From NCBI GenBank assembly GCA_951802115.1, contig CATOPL010000001.1, positions 124,001-188,000 on the forward strand: 64,000 nt of DNA. The letters are read 5' to 3'. The notes below the pieces were generated by a model, which was not told the DNA's origin, made no database searches, and saw only the letters and a list, made by a program, of their open reading frames with translations. The position numbers and the translations under genes were made by a program. Source of the stretch: an uncultured Lachnospiraceae bacterium (GTDB lineage Bacteria > Bacillota > Clostridia > Lachnospirales > Lachnospiraceae). Numbering within the stretch: the stretch's first letter is position 1; each line of letters starts with the position of its first letter. Below, piece after piece: positions 34,693-44,001 of this stretch.

Positions 34693-34874
34693 TTTTGGTC
34701 TCCTTTCCTGAACATCAAGTACTGCATTGTAAAAATAACAGTCAATATAGTGCCTGATCTCTTCGTCAGCTGTGCGTCTGCAAAGCGGCGGCACAGATAT
34801 ATTCTATATATGATAAATTATCGGAGAAAAAATTGCCACCATTATTTTAGCAGGTCCTTATAATAACTGTATTT

Positions 34875-37427
34875 TCACTCTCCTTCCCGCAGCCGCTCTA
34901 CAACACTCTGTTTTTCTACTGTCCTGAGCATTACCGCCGGGAGCACAATCCCCACTGCCAGCAGTACCGGAACAGTCAGAGCCAGCGGCAGTACCGTAAA
35001 ATGATAACTGAAAAACCAAATATCGCCTGCAAGATTCCGAACCGCCAGCAAGGAGAGAATGATGCCCAGCATCAGAGATACCAGACCCGACGCTGCGCCG
35101 TACCAGGCGCCCTCCGTCATCAGCATCTGCAAAAGCTGCTTTCTGGTCATGCCAATGGACTGGAGCATGGCAAACTCCCTGCGTCTGGTAAGGATGCTGG
35201 TCATTACGGAATTGATAAAATTCAGAATCCCGATCATGCCGATGACCAGACTTAAGACACCTCCCACTGCCAGCACCATATTTTTCATACCTGAAAATTC
35301 GGCTTCTCTCGTGGACTTGGAACTGTAGTTCATAAGCGGCTCCACATTTTCCGTATAATTCTGAAGAAATGCTTCCATCTCCTTTTCCCCGCCGTCCCGG
35401 ACATTGAACGCGTAACTCATGATGCCCGGATCCGCCACCATCTCTGTATACACCTCTGCCGGAAGATACCAGGAAAAATCCCAGCCTACCATGCAGGTGT
35501 TGGTATAGTGTTTCATGCGCACCTTTGCCATGACTTCAAATTCCCATTCCATCTGCTCATTTTCCAGGCGGCTTTCCGAGCTTCCCCGGTAATTTACGAG
35601 AGTCACTTTCTCCCCGATGTCATATTTTGACGTTTCCCACCGAATTTCCCCGTTGTCATCCTCCATTACCCCTTCCAGAATATAATTTCCGGATCTTAAT
35701 TTTTCCGGATCAATCTCGCCTTCCACCACATCCAGCCGGGACAGGGGCAGCTCCTCCAGCCCGTAGACTGCACATGCCACGCCCCCTGTGTCCGGTTTTT
35801 GTTCCGGAAAGGCATTCTTCATGCTGTCCGGCAAAATCGTATCAAAACACTCCTCATCCCGGATATTGGCATACAGACGCCCGCCTTCCAGAAATTCCGG
35901 TTCCTGTTCGATGGCCTCAATCATGCTCTCCGACATGGCATTATCCGGACCGGCATACTGATAATTAAAATAATCTGCATGACCCGCAAGAAAATCCGTA
36001 TCCACAAATTTTGCCAGATATTTATCCATGTCAAAACCAATGCTGAAGGTGTAGAGGGTGTTGAACAGCACGAGGCTTAAGGACATGGAGAGAATGACGA
36101 GAACTGTCCGCTTCCGGTTCCGTCCCAGATTGGCCAGAGCCATGCCTGTCACCTTCGCTCCCCGACCGGACCTGCGTTTCTTTCTTTTCACCTGACTGTC
36201 ATTGTCCGTATACCGGACCGCCTCTACCGGAGACACCTTTGCAGCGATCCTCCCCGGTTTTGCTGTACTGATAAAAACCGTTACCAGTGCAAACAGAATG
36301 CTGCCTGCAAAGATCCGGAGATCCGCCGTCGTCTGTACAAATCCCGATCCGCCATATGTCTGCGCCATGACGGCCGGAACCATCGCACAACCGATCAACC
36401 AGCCCAGAACAAGTCCCAGAGGGATCCCCATGCAGGACAAAAAAAGCGCCTGTCTGCGGATGATCGCCCGAATCTGCTTTCCGGTCGTTCCAATCGTCTT
36501 CAGAAGACCATAAAAGCGGATGTCACGAAGAACAGAAATCTGAAAGATATTGTAGATAATCAGATATCCCGCCAGAGTGATCAGCAGGACCAGCGCCGCC
36601 ACTCCCGCAATCGTTTCCGGATCTGCCTTCATACCGGCGGACAGATACGCCCAGTTTACGTTGTACGCAATATAGTCCGGCCCGGTCTCTTCCAGATCAA
36701 AACCGCTCTCTGTAATTACCTGCTGAAGCTTCTGTTCCAGACCCGCAGAATTTTCAAACATCACATAACAGTTGATCACGCCGGTCAGGTCATAATTTTC
36801 TTTATAGCTGTTATACAGCTCATCCATATGGGCGTCCACATAGGCACGGCTTGTCACCAGTATGGATACGTTGAACACCGGATCCGCTTCCCACCATCCG
36901 CACAGCCGGAACGTTCTTACCACCTGCTGTCCATGGACTGTGAGTTTCAGACTGACCGGAGCGCCCACGGTGAGTTCCACGCCCAGAAGCTTCGCCGTCT
37001 TCGTATCCATCATCAGATCATCCTCTGCCTGAGGAATGGTCCCCTCCACCGGTTCACAAAAACCAAGCCGGATCCCGGTCTCATCCATATAATAGAGCTC
37101 GCCGTGGCGTTTTAGCAGTTCTTCATTGTCCACACTGCTGCTTAAGAGCCGGTTATAACTGATCTCCCTGATAAGAGCATGATCTTTCACCTGTTCATAC
37201 TGTTCGTCGGTCACATATTTCAAGACCGCCATGCCGTCGCCGCCCGCCTGACGCATGGTCTGTCTCTGCAGATTTTCGATCAGTCCGCTGCCGATGGTAA
37301 AAAGCGCTGTGAAGAGCAGTGCTGTCAATGCAATCGCCAGCACCGCGATGATATTTCTGGATCTGGAAGCTCGGAAGCTTCGCTCTGCCAGCCGTCTGAC
37401 AGCTTTTTGATTATTCACCCTGTACAT
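34875..37427 (-). CDS. FtsX-like ABC transporter permease (two FtsX domains)
   Basis: 850 residues from ATG 37427 (GGAGG 5 nt before). A first helix at about 28-50, a large extracellular domain, and a set of helices around 280-400 form one FtsX unit; a second unit repeats this from about 440 to 850, ending with three helices. ITLAGYLIIYNIFQISVLRDIRFYGLLKTIGTT and NFINSVMTSILTRRREFAMLQSIGMTRKQL are the typical FtsX loops. The gene overlaps the ATPase gene by 17 bases. Such transporters export or sense peptides or antibiotics and often work with a neighbouring two-component system, which is present here at 38324-39957. Confidence 0.91.
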   Translation of the reverse strand: MYRVNNQKAVRRLAERSFRASRSRNIIAVLAIALTALLFTALFTIGSGLIENLQRQTMRQAGGDGMAVLKYVTDEQYEQVKDHALIREISYNRLLSSSVDNEELLKRHGELYYMDETGIRLGFCEPVEGTIPQAEDDLMMDTKTAKLLGVELTVGAPVSLKLTVHGQQVVRTFRLCGWWEADPVFNVSILVTSRAYVDAHMDELYNSYKENYDLTGVINCYVMFENSAGLEQKLQQVITESGFDLEETGPDYIAYNVNWAYLSAGMKADPETIAGVAALVLLITLAGYLIIYNIFQISVLRDIRFYGLLKTIGTTGKQIRAIIRRQALFLSCMGIPLGLVLGWLIGCAMVPAVMAQTYGGSGFVQTTADLRIFAGSILFALVTVFISTAKPGRIAAKVSPVEAVRYTDNDSQVKRKKRRSGRGAKVTGMALANLGRNRKRTVLVILSMSLSLVLFNTLYTFSIGFDMDKYLAKFVDTDFLAGHADYFNYQYAGPDNAMSESMIEAIEQEPEFLEGGRLYANIRDEECFDTILPDSMKNAFPEQKPDTGGVACAVYGLEELPLSRLDVVEGEIDPEKLRSGNYILEGVMEDDNGEIRWETSKYDIGEKVTLVNYRGSSESRLENEQMEWEFEVMAKVRMKHYTNTCMVGWDFSWYLPAEVYTEMVADPGIMSYAFNVRDGGEKEMEAFLQNYTENVEPLMNYSSKSTREAEFSGMKNMVLAVGGVLSLVIGMIGILNFINSVMTSILTRRREFAMLQSIGMTRKQLLQMLMTEGAWYGAASGLVSLMLGIILSLLAVRNLAGDIWFFSYHFTVLPLALTVPVLLAVGIVLPAVMLRTVEKQSVVERLREGE

Positions 37428-38097
37428 GTCTGCCTCCTGCAATCTTCCCGTCTTCGATGCGGATAATCCGATCCGCCAGCTGTGCGATCTCTTCGTTATG
37501 CGTGATCATGACCATGGTCTGCCGGAACTTTTCACTGGTCACCTTTAAAAGCCCCAGCACGTCCGCGCTGGTTTTGCTGTCCAGATTCCCGGTCGGTTCA
37601 TCCGCCAGGATGATGGCCGGCTTTGACGCCAGCGCCCGGGCAATGGCAACCCTCTGCTGCTGCCCGCCGGAAAGCTGGTTGGGAAGACTGTCCACCTTCT
37701 CTGTCAAACCCAGGGTCTTTATGATCCGGTCGATATGCCGCTTATCCACCTTTCCCCCGTCCAGCTCGATGGGCAGGACAATATTTTCATATACCGTCAG
37801 CACCGGTACCAGATTGTAATTCTGAAAGACAAATCCGATCTTCCGCCTGCGAAAGACGGTCAGTGCATCATCCTTCAGAGAAAAAATATCCTTTCCCGCC
37901 ACAGTCACCGTCCCTTTCGTGGGCCGGTCCAGACCGCCGATCATGTGCAGAAGTGTGGATTTCCCGCTTCCGGATGTGCCTACGATGGCCACGAACTCTC
38001 CTTCCTCCACTGCAAGATCCACCCCGTCCAACGCTTTCACGCAGGTGTCGCCGCTGCCGTAATACTTCCGAAGCTCCTTTGTCTTCAAGATCGCCAT
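37411..38097 (-). CDS. ABC transporter ATPase (MacB/LolD/BceA type)
   Basis: 228 residues from ATG 38097, which has GGAGG at 10-nt spacing. Walker A GTSGSGKST, signature LSGGQQQRVAIARAL, Walker B IILADEPTGNLD, and MITHNEE H-loop are all present. The FVFQNYNLVPVLTVYEN Q-loop block is typical of the FtsX-partner ATPases. First gene of the transporter operon. Promoter elements lie at 38199-38252. Confidence 0.93.
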   Translation of the reverse strand: MAILKTKELRKYYGSGDTCVKALDGVDLAVEEGEFVAIVGTSGSGKSTLLHMIGGLDRPTKGTVTVAGKDIFSLKDDALTVFRRRKIGFVFQNYNLVPVLTVYENIVLPIELDGGKVDKRHIDRIIKTLGLTEKVDSLPNQLSGGQQQRVAIARALASKPAIILADEPTGNLDSKTSADVLGLLKVTSEKFRQTMVMITHNEEIAQLADRIIRIEDGKIAGGRHVQGE

Positions 38098-38198
38098 AAC
38101 TTTTCTACCTCCAGAAAATAATAAGATCATCCCTGAAACTGCCCCGTCCCCCGGAAATTCCCGACCTCCGGCGGATGTACAGCTTATGTGATGATCCT

Positions 38199-38252
38199 AC
38201 TATAATGTATGATTCTTTCCACAATCTTTCTCAAATCTTACAGTTTTGAAAG
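38199..38252 (-). promoter_or_regulatory. Promoter and conserved upstream box of the FtsX transporter operon
   Basis: Minus strand: a -10 TATAGT at 38199-38204 with no good -35. The box TTTCAAAACTGTAAGATT (38234-38251) lies 29 nt upstream. A 17/18-identical copy stands before the ECF sigma gene at 43009-43026. A near repeat (AGAAAGATTG) follows the box, as expected for an OmpR-type regulator that binds direct repeats. Confidence 0.48.
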
Positions 38253-38323
38253 AATGATCTGTCGATTTCCGGAATCCCATGCCGCATACTGCTACTCTTC
38301 CAGCCCACCTGCCGGCTCTGTAT

Positions 38324-39229
38324 TCACTCCCCTGTCTCCTTTGGCAGAAACACAGAAAACACCGATCCTTCCCCTGGCACAGAAGCTACCTTAATATATC
38401 CGTCTTCTCGGTGCAGGATCTCTCTTGCCAGATACAGACCAAGCCCCACTCCTTTTTCCTCCTGTACATGAGAAGAACGGTAAAACCGAGCAAAAACCTT
38501 CGCCGTCTCCTCCTCCTGAATTCCGATTCCGGTATCCGTTACATTGATCCGCACGAACATCTCGTATTCCTGCACGGATACTGTGACTTTTCCACCGGAT
38601 GGCGTATATTTGACCGCATTATCCACCAGATTGGACAGGGCTTCCACAGTCCATTTCTTGTCAAAACAGGCACAGATATCCGGCACCTCTTCTGCAACAG
38701 TGTATTCCACGTCTTTTGCCCGCGCCTGTGCCGGAAAAGGCAGATCATGAATCAGTTCCCTGATCCGGTTCTTTTTCGGAATCACCGCCACGATCCCGTT
38801 CTCCAGACGGGACGTCCGGATTAGAGACTGAATCAGAAAATTCAGCTTCTCCGTCTGCATCTCGATCTGCCCGGCAAGCTGTCTGGGTCCTTCATCCAGA
38901 CTTTTATTCTCCAGCAGGAGCTGACTGTACAGGAGAATATTTGCCACCGGCGTCTTCGTCTGATGGGAGATATCGCTGACCAGCGACTTCACCGCATCCC
39001 GCTCCTTTGCCGTCTCCCTGCGGTCCTGACGGTCCTTGGACAGGTACTGATACATCCTGGCCTCCAGTCTTGACAACATGTCTTCCGTATATTCCGACTC
39101 TGAGAAACATCCGTTCACGGCGGATTCCAGCATACAGTCCAGCCGCCCCAGAAGCCTTCTGGTCCTCCAGTACAGGATTGCTGCGGCAAGGAACGCCGCA
39201 GCAGTCAGGATAATATATAAGATTGTCAT
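38324..39229 (-). CDS. Sensor histidine kinase
   Basis: 301 residues from ATG 39229 (GGGAGAGAG in front); a GTG at 39319 overlaps the regulator gene but has no ribosome site. One N-terminal membrane helix and almost no extracellular part, so the signal is probably sensed through the membrane or the neighbouring FtsX transporter. H-box SDISHQTKTPVANILLYSQLL; N-box LSNLVDNAVKYTP; G1 DTGIGI and G2 GVGLGLYLA are intact. Second gene after the response regulator. Confidence 0.92.
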   Translation of the reverse strand: MTILYIILTAAAFLAAAILYWRTRRLLGRLDCMLESAVNGCFSESEYTEDMLSRLEARMYQYLSKDRQDRRETAKERDAVKSLVSDISHQTKTPVANILLYSQLLLENKSLDEGPRQLAGQIEMQTEKLNFLIQSLIRTSRLENGIVAVIPKKNRIRELIHDLPFPAQARAKDVEYTVAEEVPDICACFDKKWTVEALSNLVDNAVKYTPSGGKVTVSVQEYEMFVRINVTDTGIGIQEEETAKVFARFYRSSHVQEEKGVGLGLYLAREILHREDGYIKVASVPGEGSVFSVFLPKETGE

Positions 39230-39306
39230 TCTCACTCTCTCCCATACATATGTGATCTCATCCGTCTGCCAAATCAATGCCCCAAAAACCCACGCCGCAT
39301 CACCGT

Positions 39307-39957
39307 TTATTTCTCCCACACATACCCGATCCCATACACAGTGCGGACCGGTATGCCGGGCAGCTTTTCCCTCAGACGGCGCATGGTCACGGACAGGGCG
39401 TTTTCATCCACAAACTGCGCCCCGTCCGACCAGATGCGGTCGATCAGAAGCTCCCTGGACATGGTCTGCCCCGCATTGACAACCAGCAGCTTCAGAAGTT
39501 TCTGTTCCGTCTTACTGAGCTCCACCGCCGTACCATCCGCCTGATACACCATATTTTCAAAATCAAAGAAAAATTCCCCCTGCACACAGGCAGATGGACC
39601 GGAATGTTTCCTTCGGAGCACCGCATGGACTCTGGCACGCAGCACCATCAGAGAAAAAGGCTTGGTAATATAGTCATCCGCCCCGCTCTCCAGGCCTGTG
39701 ACGATATCGATCTCCAAATCATTGGCTGTCAGAAAGATCACCGGTATCCTGCCTGCCGCCCGGATCTCCCGGCAAAGCGAAAGGCCGCTGCCATCCGGCA
39801 GATTCATATCAAGGATCACCAGATCCACCCCTTCTGCAAACAGCTTTCTGGCCTCCGCCAGAGTATAAGCCTGCAGCGTTACATCCGCATCCGCCTTCAG
39901 GGACAGGGCAATCCCGTCGTTCAGCGCACGATCATCTTCTACAATCAGCAGTTTCAT
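39307..39957 (-). CDS. OmpR/PhoB-family response regulator
   Basis: 216 residues. The receiver domain has EDD at the N-terminus, phospho-acceptor Asp in LVILDMNLPDGSG, and switch Lys in YITKPFS. The winged helix ends with ENALSVTMRRLREKLPGIPVRTVYGIGYVWEK. It pairs with the kinase downstream and probably controls the transporter operon; the box at 38234-38251 is the likely site. Confidence 0.93.
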   Translation of the reverse strand: MKLLIVEDDRALNDGIALSLKADADVTLQAYTLAEARKLFAEGVDLVILDMNLPDGSGLSLCREIRAAGRIPVIFLTANDLEIDIVTGLESGADDYITKPFSLMVLRARVHAVLRRKHSGPSACVQGEFFFDFENMVYQADGTAVELSKTEQKLLKLLVVNAGQTMSRELLIDRIWSDGAQFVDENALSVTMRRLREKLPGIPVRTVYGIGYVWEK

Positions 39958-40071
39958 AAAATAGTTTCCCTTTCTGCATATTTCAGAATTTCTGCTTTAC
40001 AAAAATCAGAACTTGCCGTTTTTCCAGTCTGACAAAACAGATGTTCCTGCCGGCTGTTCTTCGGCTAACCC

Positions 40072-40995
40072 TCACTCCCGGTAAAATGCTTCCAGATTGC
40101 GCCGGTACAGCTTTGCCGGCCGGTGGCCCGCACCGTCTGACATCTGCTCTGTCTCCGTCACATACCCGGAGATCTTCCTTCGGAAATTGGGGGTTAAAAG
40201 CGGCTTCCCCTGTATTGTTTCATAAGCCCTTTGAAGCCCTGTCAGTGTAAAGTTTTCCGGCATCAGGTCAAACACAATCTTCCCGGTATCGCCGGCCTGA
40301 CGCTGAAGCTCCAGATATGCGCACAGAATGATCCTGGCATGGTCAAAAGCCAGTCCGTCCTCCTCCAGGATCTCATAATTCACTGTCTCGTGATAATTAC
40401 AGAAATGTTTCCGTTCCCGGATCACTGCTTTTAACTTCACGGGAACTTCACGTTCATCCACAAGCTGAAGTTCATAATCATTCTCAACCTCTGCAGAAGC
40501 TTCCTGAACTACTTTTTTTACCTGTTTTTTCTCAAAGGAGATGCCAAACCACCTTGCCGCCCACGCATCCGACCCTCCCCGGACCTGATAGCGGTCTCCG
40601 TCAATCAGCGCGAGAAATGCATGGGATATGATCCATCCGCGCGGATCCCGGCCGGGATGGCTGAAAATGTCAAAAAGCTCCAGATAAGCTTCCTCTACCC
40701 CTGTCTCTTCCCGAAGCTCTCTTCTGGCTGTATCTTCCACACATTCCCCCGGGCGGCAGAATCCGCCGGGAAGTGCCCAGCAGTTTCTATAGGGAAAAGC
40801 CCCCCGTTGGATCAGCAGAAGCTTCAGCCTCTTTTCCGGGTCTTTTCGGTAATTCTCTTCCGATTCTCTCTCTGCCTGTATATCCATAATCGAAAAGACC
40901 GCCATATCCGCTGCCACAGACGGCCGGTCAAACCGGGAGATATCGTAAGACGAAAGGTATGTTTTTTCTTCCTCTGAGATTCTGTAAGCTCCCAT
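40072..40995 (-). CDS. Nudix protein with C-terminal winged helix (NrtR-like)
   Basis: 307 residues from ATG 40995. The Nudix box is complete: GGFCRPGECVEDTARRELREETGV. The C-terminal part (about 170-300) resembles the winged helix of NrtR/AraR-type Nudix regulators, with KPLLTPNFRRKISGYVTETEQM near the end. NrtR proteins sense ADP-ribose and repress NAD or sugar genes; others of this shape are active hydrolases. No NAD gene is next to it. Its own promoter overlaps an AT-rich repeat (41016-41040), so self-control is possible. Function as an enzyme or repressor is left open. Confidence 0.85.
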   Translation of the reverse strand: MGAYRISEEEKTYLSSYDISRFDRPSVAADMAVFSIMDIQAERESEENYRKDPEKRLKLLLIQRGAFPYRNCWALPGGFCRPGECVEDTARRELREETGVEEAYLELFDIFSHPGRDPRGWIISHAFLALIDGDRYQVRGGSDAWAARWFGISFEKKQVKKVVQEASAEVENDYELQLVDEREVPVKLKAVIRERKHFCNYHETVNYEILEEDGLAFDHARIILCAYLELQRQAGDTGKIVFDLMPENFTLTGLQRAYETIQGKPLLTPNFRRKISGYVTETEQMSDGAGHRPAKLYRRNLEAFYRE

Positions 40996-41031
40996 ATTTC
41001 CTGTTCCTGCCTTTCCTATGATATAATTTAT

Positions 41032-41060
41032 ATGATAATATCTCAGTGCAGAATCGTCAA
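41032..41060 (-). promoter_or_regulatory. Promoter of the Nudix gene
   Basis: Minus strand: TTGACG (41055-41060), 17 bases, TATCAT (41032-41037). TATCATATAAATTATATCAT covers the -10 as a near repeat, a possible operator. Confidence 0.66.
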
Positions 41061-41116
41061 CCCCCACATCCAAGACAGGCTGACAGGAGCTTTGAGCTTT
41101 TCATTAATCGTTGAAC

Positions 41117-41246
41117 AAAAACGCCCCCTGTCTGTTCTCTCAGTCAAACCGTCACCTGGCAAAGGCACACATGCCTTTGTCAAGTAATGATATCGTGTGG
41201 AGCGTATCGGACTGAGAACAGATTCCCTTTCCGATACACGCCATAC
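41117..41246 (-). other. Structured RNA-like intergenic region, probable terminator or attenuator
   Basis: Within the 295-bp gap before the Nudix gene. Stem 1: 41195-41210 with 41231-41246 (16 bp, two mismatches and one G-U). Stem 2: 41132-41145 with 41210-41221 (CTGTTCTC/GAGAACAG type) around an inner 8-bp hairpin 41160-41167/41172-41179. Stem 2 uses the loop of stem 1, so the two compete or form a pseudoknot. On the minus strand stem 2 is followed by GGGGGCG and five T (41117-41121). It could end the sigma/anti-sigma operon, or be a switching leader. Confidence 0.5.
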
Positions 41247-41290
41247 AATTTCTGAGTAAACAGGCAGAAGACGCTTATAGTTTCAACTGT

Positions 41291-42340
41291 TTACAGTTTT
41301 ATCTCAAATGCCTCTCCGATCTGCACATAATCGTGACTCATCTGTCCGCTCTCTTTTGGAATCTCCACTGCGTTCAACGTCATAGTCACAACAGAAGCAT
41401 CATCTGAGATTCTGCCGTCAAAGATAATCTCTTCATTGGACATATAACCTGACGTTTTATCTGCAAACCGAGTTCCAAACTCTGCCTGATTTCCGGCGTT
41501 ATCTTCTGCCATCACCTGCAGAATATATTCCGCGGGAGCGTCGGTCCTGTAAATGATCGTCTGCTCCAGTTCGTTCATTGTGAGTTCCTCCAATATAAGA
41601 GTCACACCATCGGGCAGCGTAAATTCCTTGTCAATAGGTACGTGTTTTGTATCCACAAACAGTTCCTCTCCATCAGCAGTGAAGGCAAATCCCCAGCTGC
41701 CTTTTACCCTGTCTTTTCCCCCGATTTCACTCACCTCAATCCGGAATTCATGCTCCAGAGTCGGATCCAGGTCCGGGATCTCATATGTCAGTTCCATCCC
41801 CAGGACTGTCTGTTCTTCATCCAGAAATTCAGAACCTCCTCCGGCTCCGACTGAAGACCTCTTTCCGTCCACATATACACTTTCGGACAGACTCAGCATT
41901 TGATCCAGAGGCTGCCCGTCTTCCCGCTGAATCGTATAATTTACCGCCAGTTTTTTTTCTGCCACAATCGCTTCCTGCAGCGTAATCACATACCCTTTGT
42001 CTGTCGATGAGGTCTGAATCACATCCCGGTAATCCGCCAGATCCCCGGACAGTCCCAAAGCGCTGCTGATACTCCAGGTGATCTGCTTTACAGCCGCATG
42101 CACTTCACTGCCAAACACGGTTGTTCCCATAAAAAGCGCAGCAGCAGCACAGGCTGCCGCCGTCATTTTACCCAAACTTTTCCTTCCCTCTTTCTTCTCT
42201 TTTCTGATCTCCTTTAACACGTTTGTCTCATATCTTTTCATTTCCATATCCTCAGGGCATTCCATGAGACAATCCCCGTCCGTCCGACAGTCCGTTCTGA
42301 TTTTATTTGCCAGTTTGTATGCTTCTCTGTTCATGCTCAT
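41291..42340 (-). CDS. DUF4179 membrane-anchored anti-sigma factor
   Basis: 349 residues. The first 55 are cytoplasmic and charged, then one membrane helix (about 57-78), then an extracellular domain. The early extracellular part (VHAAVKQITWSISSALGLSGDLADYRDVIQTSSTDKGY) matches DUF4179, a domain found beside ECF sigma factors in Clostridia. The ATG overlaps the sigma stop (ATGA), so the two are made together. Likely holds the sigma factor at the membrane until a signal releases it; the signal is unknown. Confidence 0.82.
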   Translation of the reverse strand: MSMNREAYKLANKIRTDCRTDGDCLMECPEDMEMKRYETNVLKEIRKEKKEGRKSLGKMTAAACAAAALFMGTTVFGSEVHAAVKQITWSISSALGLSGDLADYRDVIQTSSTDKGYVITLQEAIVAEKKLAVNYTIQREDGQPLDQMLSLSESVYVDGKRSSVGAGGGSEFLDEEQTVLGMELTYEIPDLDPTLEHEFRIEVSEIGGKDRVKGSWGFAFTADGEELFVDTKHVPIDKEFTLPDGVTLILEELTMNELEQTIIYRTDAPAEYILQVMAEDNAGNQAEFGTRFADKTSGYMSNEEIIFDGRISDDASVVTMTLNAVEIPKESGQMSHDYVQIGEAFEIKL

Positions 42341-42894
42341 GCCCTTTTCCTTTCTCCAAATTTACTGAGGATCTTCTTCTTTCCCCGAAAAATACGCACA
42401 TACACATTGTCTCTGCTCATGCCCATGGCCCGCCCTGCTTCTTCCGGCTCTTCCTCCATCAAGAAGATCCTGCAGAACAGTTCCCGGTCTTTCGGCGACA
42501 GACACTGTAATATTTTTTCTGTTTCTTTTGAAAGTTCCTGTTCTGTCAGCCTGAGCAGTTCCGTGTCTTCTCTGGGAATCTCAAGTTCCGTCTCTTCCAA
42601 AGATAATGAAGGATGCTCTCTTTGAATCTTCCGCAAAGTATCAATGGCTTCTAACCGGGCCACTCCGGCAGCCCAATTCACAAAAGATCCTCTGGTCTCA
42701 TCATAACAGTCGATATTTTTCCAGATCCCCAGGAAAATATCATTCATGCATTCTTCTACTCTGTCCGGTGAAGTGAACAGCCTTTTTTTCACAATGGATT
42801 TTAAAAGTCCGCCGTAGGTTCGGATCACGTACACGATCCCTTCCTCCCGCCGCCTTCTGATCAGATCCACAAAATTATTCTCGTTTGCTTTCAT
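42337..42894 (-). CDS. ECF-type RNA polymerase sigma factor
   Basis: 185 residues. Region 2 (about 20-90) shows VEECMNDIFLGIWKNIDCYDETRGSFVNWAAGVARLEAIDTLRK; region 4 (about 125-180) shows LQCLSPKDRELFCRIFLMEEEPEEAGRAMGMSRDNVYVRIFRGKKKI. No sigma3 region. It is stopped by the ATGA that starts the anti-sigma gene. A leader of about 90 nt precedes it, with -10 TATAGA at 42983-42988 and the box at 43009-43026. Confidence 0.89.
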   Translation of the reverse strand: MKANENNFVDLIRRRREEGIVYVIRTYGGLLKSIVKKRLFTSPDRVEECMNDIFLGIWKNIDCYDETRGSFVNWAAGVARLEAIDTLRKIQREHPSLSLEETELEIPREDTELLRLTEQELSKETEKILQCLSPKDRELFCRIFLMEEEPEEAGRAMGMSRDNVYVRIFRGKKKILSKFGERKRA

Positions 42895-42982
42895 AACAGT
42901 TACCTCAAAAAATACAACTTTACAGACTCTGCAGTGTCTTTGACGGGACCTTTTGGATTATGGTTCCATCGGGTCCCTTCAT

Positions 42983-43026
42983 TCTATAATTCCGTATATG
43001 ATTTTTTGAATCTTACACTTTTGAAA
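42983..43026 (-). promoter_or_regulatory. Promoter region and conserved box of the sigma/anti-sigma operon
   Basis: Minus strand: -10 TATAGA (42983-42988) and, 20 nt upstream, the box TTTCAAAAGTGTAAGATT (43009-43026), identical at 17 of 18 positions to the box before the FtsX transporter operon. Here it sits at the -35 position, so it could be the recognition element of the sigma factor itself or a regulator site. Confidence 0.42.
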
Positions 43027-43079
43027 AAATAAATATTTTTTTATCAGGAATCACTGTTTGGCTCTGGTATATGTTCCAT

Positions 43080-43904
43080 CTATATACTGTTTCTTCTGCC
43101 CAGCTCCCAGAACGCAACCGCACTGGCGGCCGCCACATTCAAAGAGTCTACTCCATGCGCCATGGGAATACGTACTTTATAGTCACAGTCCGCTATGGTA
43201 TCTGCTGCCAGTCCATCTCCCTCTGTCCCCAGTATCACCGCCAGTTTTTTCTCCGCCAGCAAAACCGGATCATCCACAGCCACCGAATTTTCTGTCAGAG
43301 CCATAGCTACAGTCCTGAATCCCATCCTGCGAAGATACGCCATTGCGGCCTGCGGCCATGCGTCCAGCCAGCACCACGGAATCTGAAATACTGTTCCCAT
43401 ACTTACCCGAACCGAACGGCGGTATAACGGATCGCAGCAGGCCGGCGTCAGAAGCACCGCATCCATATTCAGCGCAGCAGCTGAACGGAAAACAGCTCCG
43501 ACATTCGTAGGATTCACCACATTTTCCAGTATGACGATCCTGCTGCTGTCAGCGCAGATCTCTTCTATACTCCGAAGCGGAGGTCTTCTCATTGCACACA
43601 GCATCCCTCTGGTCAGTTTATAACCGGTAATCTGCGTCAACACATCCATATTCGCTGTATAAACCGGGATATCTCCGCATCTTTCCAGGATTTTCTTCGC
43701 TTCCTTTTCTATCTGTCTTTCCTCTGTCAGAAATGACAGCGGAACGCAGCCAAAATCCAGCGCCCGTTCTATAACTCTCGGACTCTCAGCAATAAAAATA
43801 CCCTTCTCCGGTTCATGACAGTTCAAAAGCTGGACCTCCCGGAGCCTGGCAAACACATCCAGTTCCGGAGCGTTAAAATCAGTAATCCGAATCACTTCAG
43901 ACAT
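43080..43904 (-). CDS. SpoU/TrmH-family RNA methyltransferase
   Basis: 274 residues from ATG 43904 (GGAAGGAG in front). The N-terminal substrate-binding part (about 10-110) is followed by the SPOUT knot: motif 1 ENVVNPTNVGAVFRSAAAL, motif 2 LAVILGTEGDGL, motif 3 IPMAHGVDSLNVAAASAVAFWEL. Makes 2'-O-methyl ribose in rRNA or tRNA with SAM. Which RNA is not evident. Monocistronic. Confidence 0.9.
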   Translation of the reverse strand: MSEVIRITDFNAPELDVFARLREVQLLNCHEPEKGIFIAESPRVIERALDFGCVPLSFLTEERQIEKEAKKILERCGDIPVYTANMDVLTQITGYKLTRGMLCAMRRPPLRSIEEICADSSRIVILENVVNPTNVGAVFRSAAALNMDAVLLTPACCDPLYRRSVRVSMGTVFQIPWCWLDAWPQAAMAYLRRMGFRTVAMALTENSVAVDDPVLLAEKKLAVILGTEGDGLAADTIADCDYKVRIPMAHGVDSLNVAAASAVAFWELGRRNSI

Positions 43905-44001
43905 CTTGCGTTTTCTCCTTCCTGTTATAAACATGAACATTTGAGATTATTTTCAGACATACCGGCGCGCACCCTGACGCACCGGCTTTGTATCATTCAC
44001 T

